The notes under the pieces are model-generated. The model made no database searches. It was not told the origin of the DNA and saw only the letters and a program-made list of their open reading frames with translations. A DNA stretch of 64,000 bases from Mycolicibacter heraklionensis (GTDB taxonomy: Bacteria; Actinomycetota; Actinomycetes; Mycobacteriales; Mycobacteriaceae). The position numbers and the translations under genes are program-made. The DNA lies in contig NZ_CP080997.1 in assembly GCF_019645815.1 (NCBI RefSeq), forward strand, positions 3,538,880-3,602,879, read 5' to 3'. This document shows, piece after piece, positions 62,053 to 64,000 of the stretch. Position 1 is the stretch's first letter. Each line of letters opens with the position of its first letter.

Positions 62053-64000
62053 ATGAGCGAGGACTCACCGCTGGTGAACGGGACCGAATTGGGTGTGACC
62101 GGGTTATTGCCGACGGGAACGGTGACGCTGCTGTTGGCAGACGTCGAGGGTTCCACGCGGCTCTGGGAGACGCAGCCCGACGAGATGACCGCAGCGGTCG
62201 GGCGCCTGGATCGTGCGCTGGCCGAGATCGTCCCGGCCCACATTGGGGTCCGCCCGGTGGAGCAGGGCGAGGGCGACAGTTTCGTCGTCGCGTTCGCCCG
62301 GGCCAGCGACGCCGTGGCATGTGCGTTGGCGTTGCAACGGGCGCCGTTGGCGCCGATTCGGCTGCGGATCGGCGTGCACACCGGTGAGGTACAGCTACGA
62401 GATGAGTGCAACTACATCGGGCCGACGATCAACCGGGCTGGCCGGATACGCGATCTCGCGCACGGCGGACAGACGCTACTCTCGGGCACAACCGAAGACC
62501 TTGTGGTGGAAGCACTTCCCGCCGAGGCGTGGTTGATCGATCTCGGCAGCCATGAGTTGCGCGGTGTTCCCCGCCCGGAACGGGTGGCCCAACTGTGCCA
62601 TCCCGAGCTGGACAATGAGTTTCCCCCACTGCGTACGACCACGGGCCGTGCGGCGGGGCGACTGCCGGTTCAGCTCACCAGCTTTGTGGGACGCGGCGCG
62701 GAGATCGCTGATGTACAGGCGTTGGTTGCCGAGAATCGCCTGGTCATGTTGACCGGCGCGGGCGGCACCGGCAAGACCCGTCTCGCGATCGAGATCGCGG
62801 CTCGCATCGCACCAGGATTCCGCGACGGGGTCTGCTACGTCGACCTGGCGCCGATCACCGTCCCCGAAGTGGTGCCGGTCACGGCGGCACGCGCGTTGGG
62901 CTTGATCGACCAGCCGGGCCGCTCCACGACGGACGCGCTGGTCCGGTTCCTCGCGGACCGCCAGATTCTGATCGTGCTGGACAACTGCGAACATCTGCTG
63001 GATGCGAGCGCCGCGTTGGTGGTGTCCCTGCTGGGTTGCGCGCCGCACATCACGGTGCTGGCCACCAGCCGTGAGCCGCTGGGGGTTCCCGGGGAAGCCA
63101 CCTGGCAGGTGCCCTCGCTGTCGCTCGGCGACGAGGCCGTCGAGCTGTTCGCCGATCGGGCCCGACTGGTCCGGGCCGACTTCGCGGTGACGCCCGGCAA
63201 CACCGCTGCGGTGGCGGAGATCTGCCGACGCCTCGACGGTATGCCCCTTGCGATCGAGTTGGCGGCCGCGCGGGTGCGAGCACTGTCACTGGCAGAGATC
63301 GTCGACAGCCTGCACGACCGATTCCGGCTGTTGGCCGGTGGTTCCCGGACCGCGGTGCGTCGACAGCAGACGTTGCGCGCGTCGGTGGATTGGTCGCACG
63401 CCCTGCTCACCGACACCGAACGCGTCCTGTTCCGCCGGTTGGCGGTCTTCTTGGGTGGCTTCGACCTCGACGCAGCCCAAGCGGTCGCCGGGGCCGACGG
63501 GGTTCAGCGCTACCAGGTGTTGGAGCAACTCAGCCTGCTGATCGACAAATCACTGGTGGTCGCTGAAAACAACGGCGGGAGAACACGATATCGCTTACTG
63601 GAGACGGTACGTCAGTACGCGCTGGAGAAACTCGGCGAGTCCGGCGAAGCCGATGCGGTGCGTTCGCGACACCGCGACCATTACACAGCGATGGCGGCGC
63701 TGCTAGATGCCCCGGCCCGCACCGACTACGAACAGCGCATCGAGCAGGCCGAGATCGAGATGGACAATCTCCGAACCGCGTTCGGGTGGAGCTTGGAGGA
63801 CGCCGCCATCGAGCCCGCGATGGTGCTGGCGTCGTCGCTGCAGCCGATGTGGCTGACCCGCGGTCGGGTCCGGGAAGGGCTGGCCTGGTTCGAGGCAGTG
63901 CTCACCGCAGAACGTGCCCACGGTGTGGAGGTGAATCCCGCGTTACGCGCACAGGCCCTCGCCGACAGCGCCGTACTGGGCCTCTCGGCGGGCACCGCCT
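62053..64000 (+). CDS. Cyclase-like/AAA ATPase regulator (LuxR-type family), truncated at window end
   Basis: This frame is open from the ATG at 62053 (also in frame: ATG 62041) to the end, 649 residues so far. Residues about 20-170 form a class III nucleotide cyclase-like domain with LLLADVEGSTRLWE, GEGDSFVVAF and YIGPTINRAGRI. The substrate Lys and adenine Asp are replaced, so catalysis is unlikely. An NB-ARC-like ATPase follows with Walker A GAGGTGKT near 236-243, LIVLDNCEHLLD, ATSREPLG and GMPLAIELAAAR, then helical repeats. A LuxR DNA-binding domain is usual after this point, outside the window. Relatives are Rv0386, Rv1358 and Rv2488c. Confidence 0.88.
   Translation, partial: MSEDSPLVNGTELGVTGLLPTGTVTLLLADVEGSTRLWETQPDEMTAAVGRLDRALAEIVPAHIGVRPVEQGEGDSFVVAFARASDAVACALALQRAPLAPIRLRIGVHTGEVQLRDECNYIGPTINRAGRIRDLAHGGQTLLSGTTEDLVVEALPAEAWLIDLGSHELRGVPRPERVAQLCHPELDNEFPPLRTTTGRAAGRLPVQLTSFVGRGAEIADVQALVAENRLVMLTGAGGTGKTRLAIEIAARIAPGFRDGVCYVDLAPITVPEVVPVTAARALGLIDQPGRSTTDALVRFLADRQILIVLDNCEHLLDASAALVVSLLGCAPHITVLATSREPLGVPGEATWQVPSLSLGDEAVELFADRARLVRADFAVTPGNTAAVAEICRRLDGMPLAIELAAARVRALSLAEIVDSLHDRFRLLAGGSRTAVRRQQTLRASVDWSHALLTDTERVLFRRLAVFLGGFDLDAAQAVAGADGVQRYQVLEQLSLLIDKSLVVAENNGGRTRYRLLETVRQYALEKLGESGEADAVRSRHRDHYTAMAALLDAPARTDYEQRIEQAEIEMDNLRTAFGWSLEDAAIEPAMVLASSLQPMWLTRGRVREGLAWFEAVLTAERAHGVEVNPALRAQALADSAVLGLSAGTA

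Overview
The window is a high-GC mycobacterial chromosome segment. The evidence is the PE/PPE genes, SecA1, MtrA-MtrB-LpqB, WhiB2, FbiA/FbiB, DesA3 and an intact DevR-DevS pair. Several PPE proteins of the SVP subclass, the type tied to ESX-5, point to a slow grower or an ESX-5-bearing relative. It is not M. tuberculosis: gene order follows the H37Rv stretch Rv3226c to Rv3262 (from memory) but with several blocks inserted, moved or lost.

Layout. 1-6032: tail of a TetR regulator, an SDR enzyme, an OmpR-type two-component pair, and two tandem PPE genes with unusual SHOCT-like tails. 6029-8656: SRAP-domain DNA repair protein, methyltransferase, luciferase-like monooxygenase. 8878-14558: a PE-PPE-PPE operon facing two tandem secreted PE-PPE-domain hydrolases. 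14749-24824: Ser/Thr kinase, aroA, rsgA, the desA3 desaturase with its reductase (each behind a matching palindromic operator), a DUF6912-like gene, ppk2, a diacylglycerol acyltransferase-like gene, and an Rv3235-like gene. 24836-29917: secA1, long-form HPF, ComF-like phosphoribosyltransferase, AhpD-like protein.

30082-39860 is the most striking block. A quinol-dependent nitric oxide reductase operon (norB, a Cys-rich membrane protein, a slipin) and a divergent SDR gene sit next to the dormancy core devR-devS, an Rv3131-like nitroreductase and tgs1. DosR-box-like sequences lie before norB and between the nitroreductase and tgs1. This places an NO-consuming enzyme beside the NO/hypoxia sensor and its storage-lipid output.

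39878-48248: lpqB-mtrB-mtrA-tmk, a strong terminator, sahH, then the alkane hydroxylase locus. There both rubredoxin genes have been reduced to a 24-codon scar fused from the start of rubA and the end of rubB. 48401-51286: membrane adenylate cyclase, hydrolase and thioesterase in a + strand operon. 51343-57670: the GDP-mannose operon (Rv3258c-like, manB, SIS protein, manA), extended at its 3' end by a cation efflux transporter and an orphan type I-U (I-G) CRISPR Csb1/Cas7-like gene with no other cas gene or array in the window. 57762-64000: zincin-like gene, whiB2 with GACAC repeats upstream, fbiA-fbiB-nudix for coenzyme F420, a small gene remnant, and a cyclase-like ATPase regulator that runs off the window end. 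I saw no tRNA, rRNA, insertion sequence or CRISPR array.
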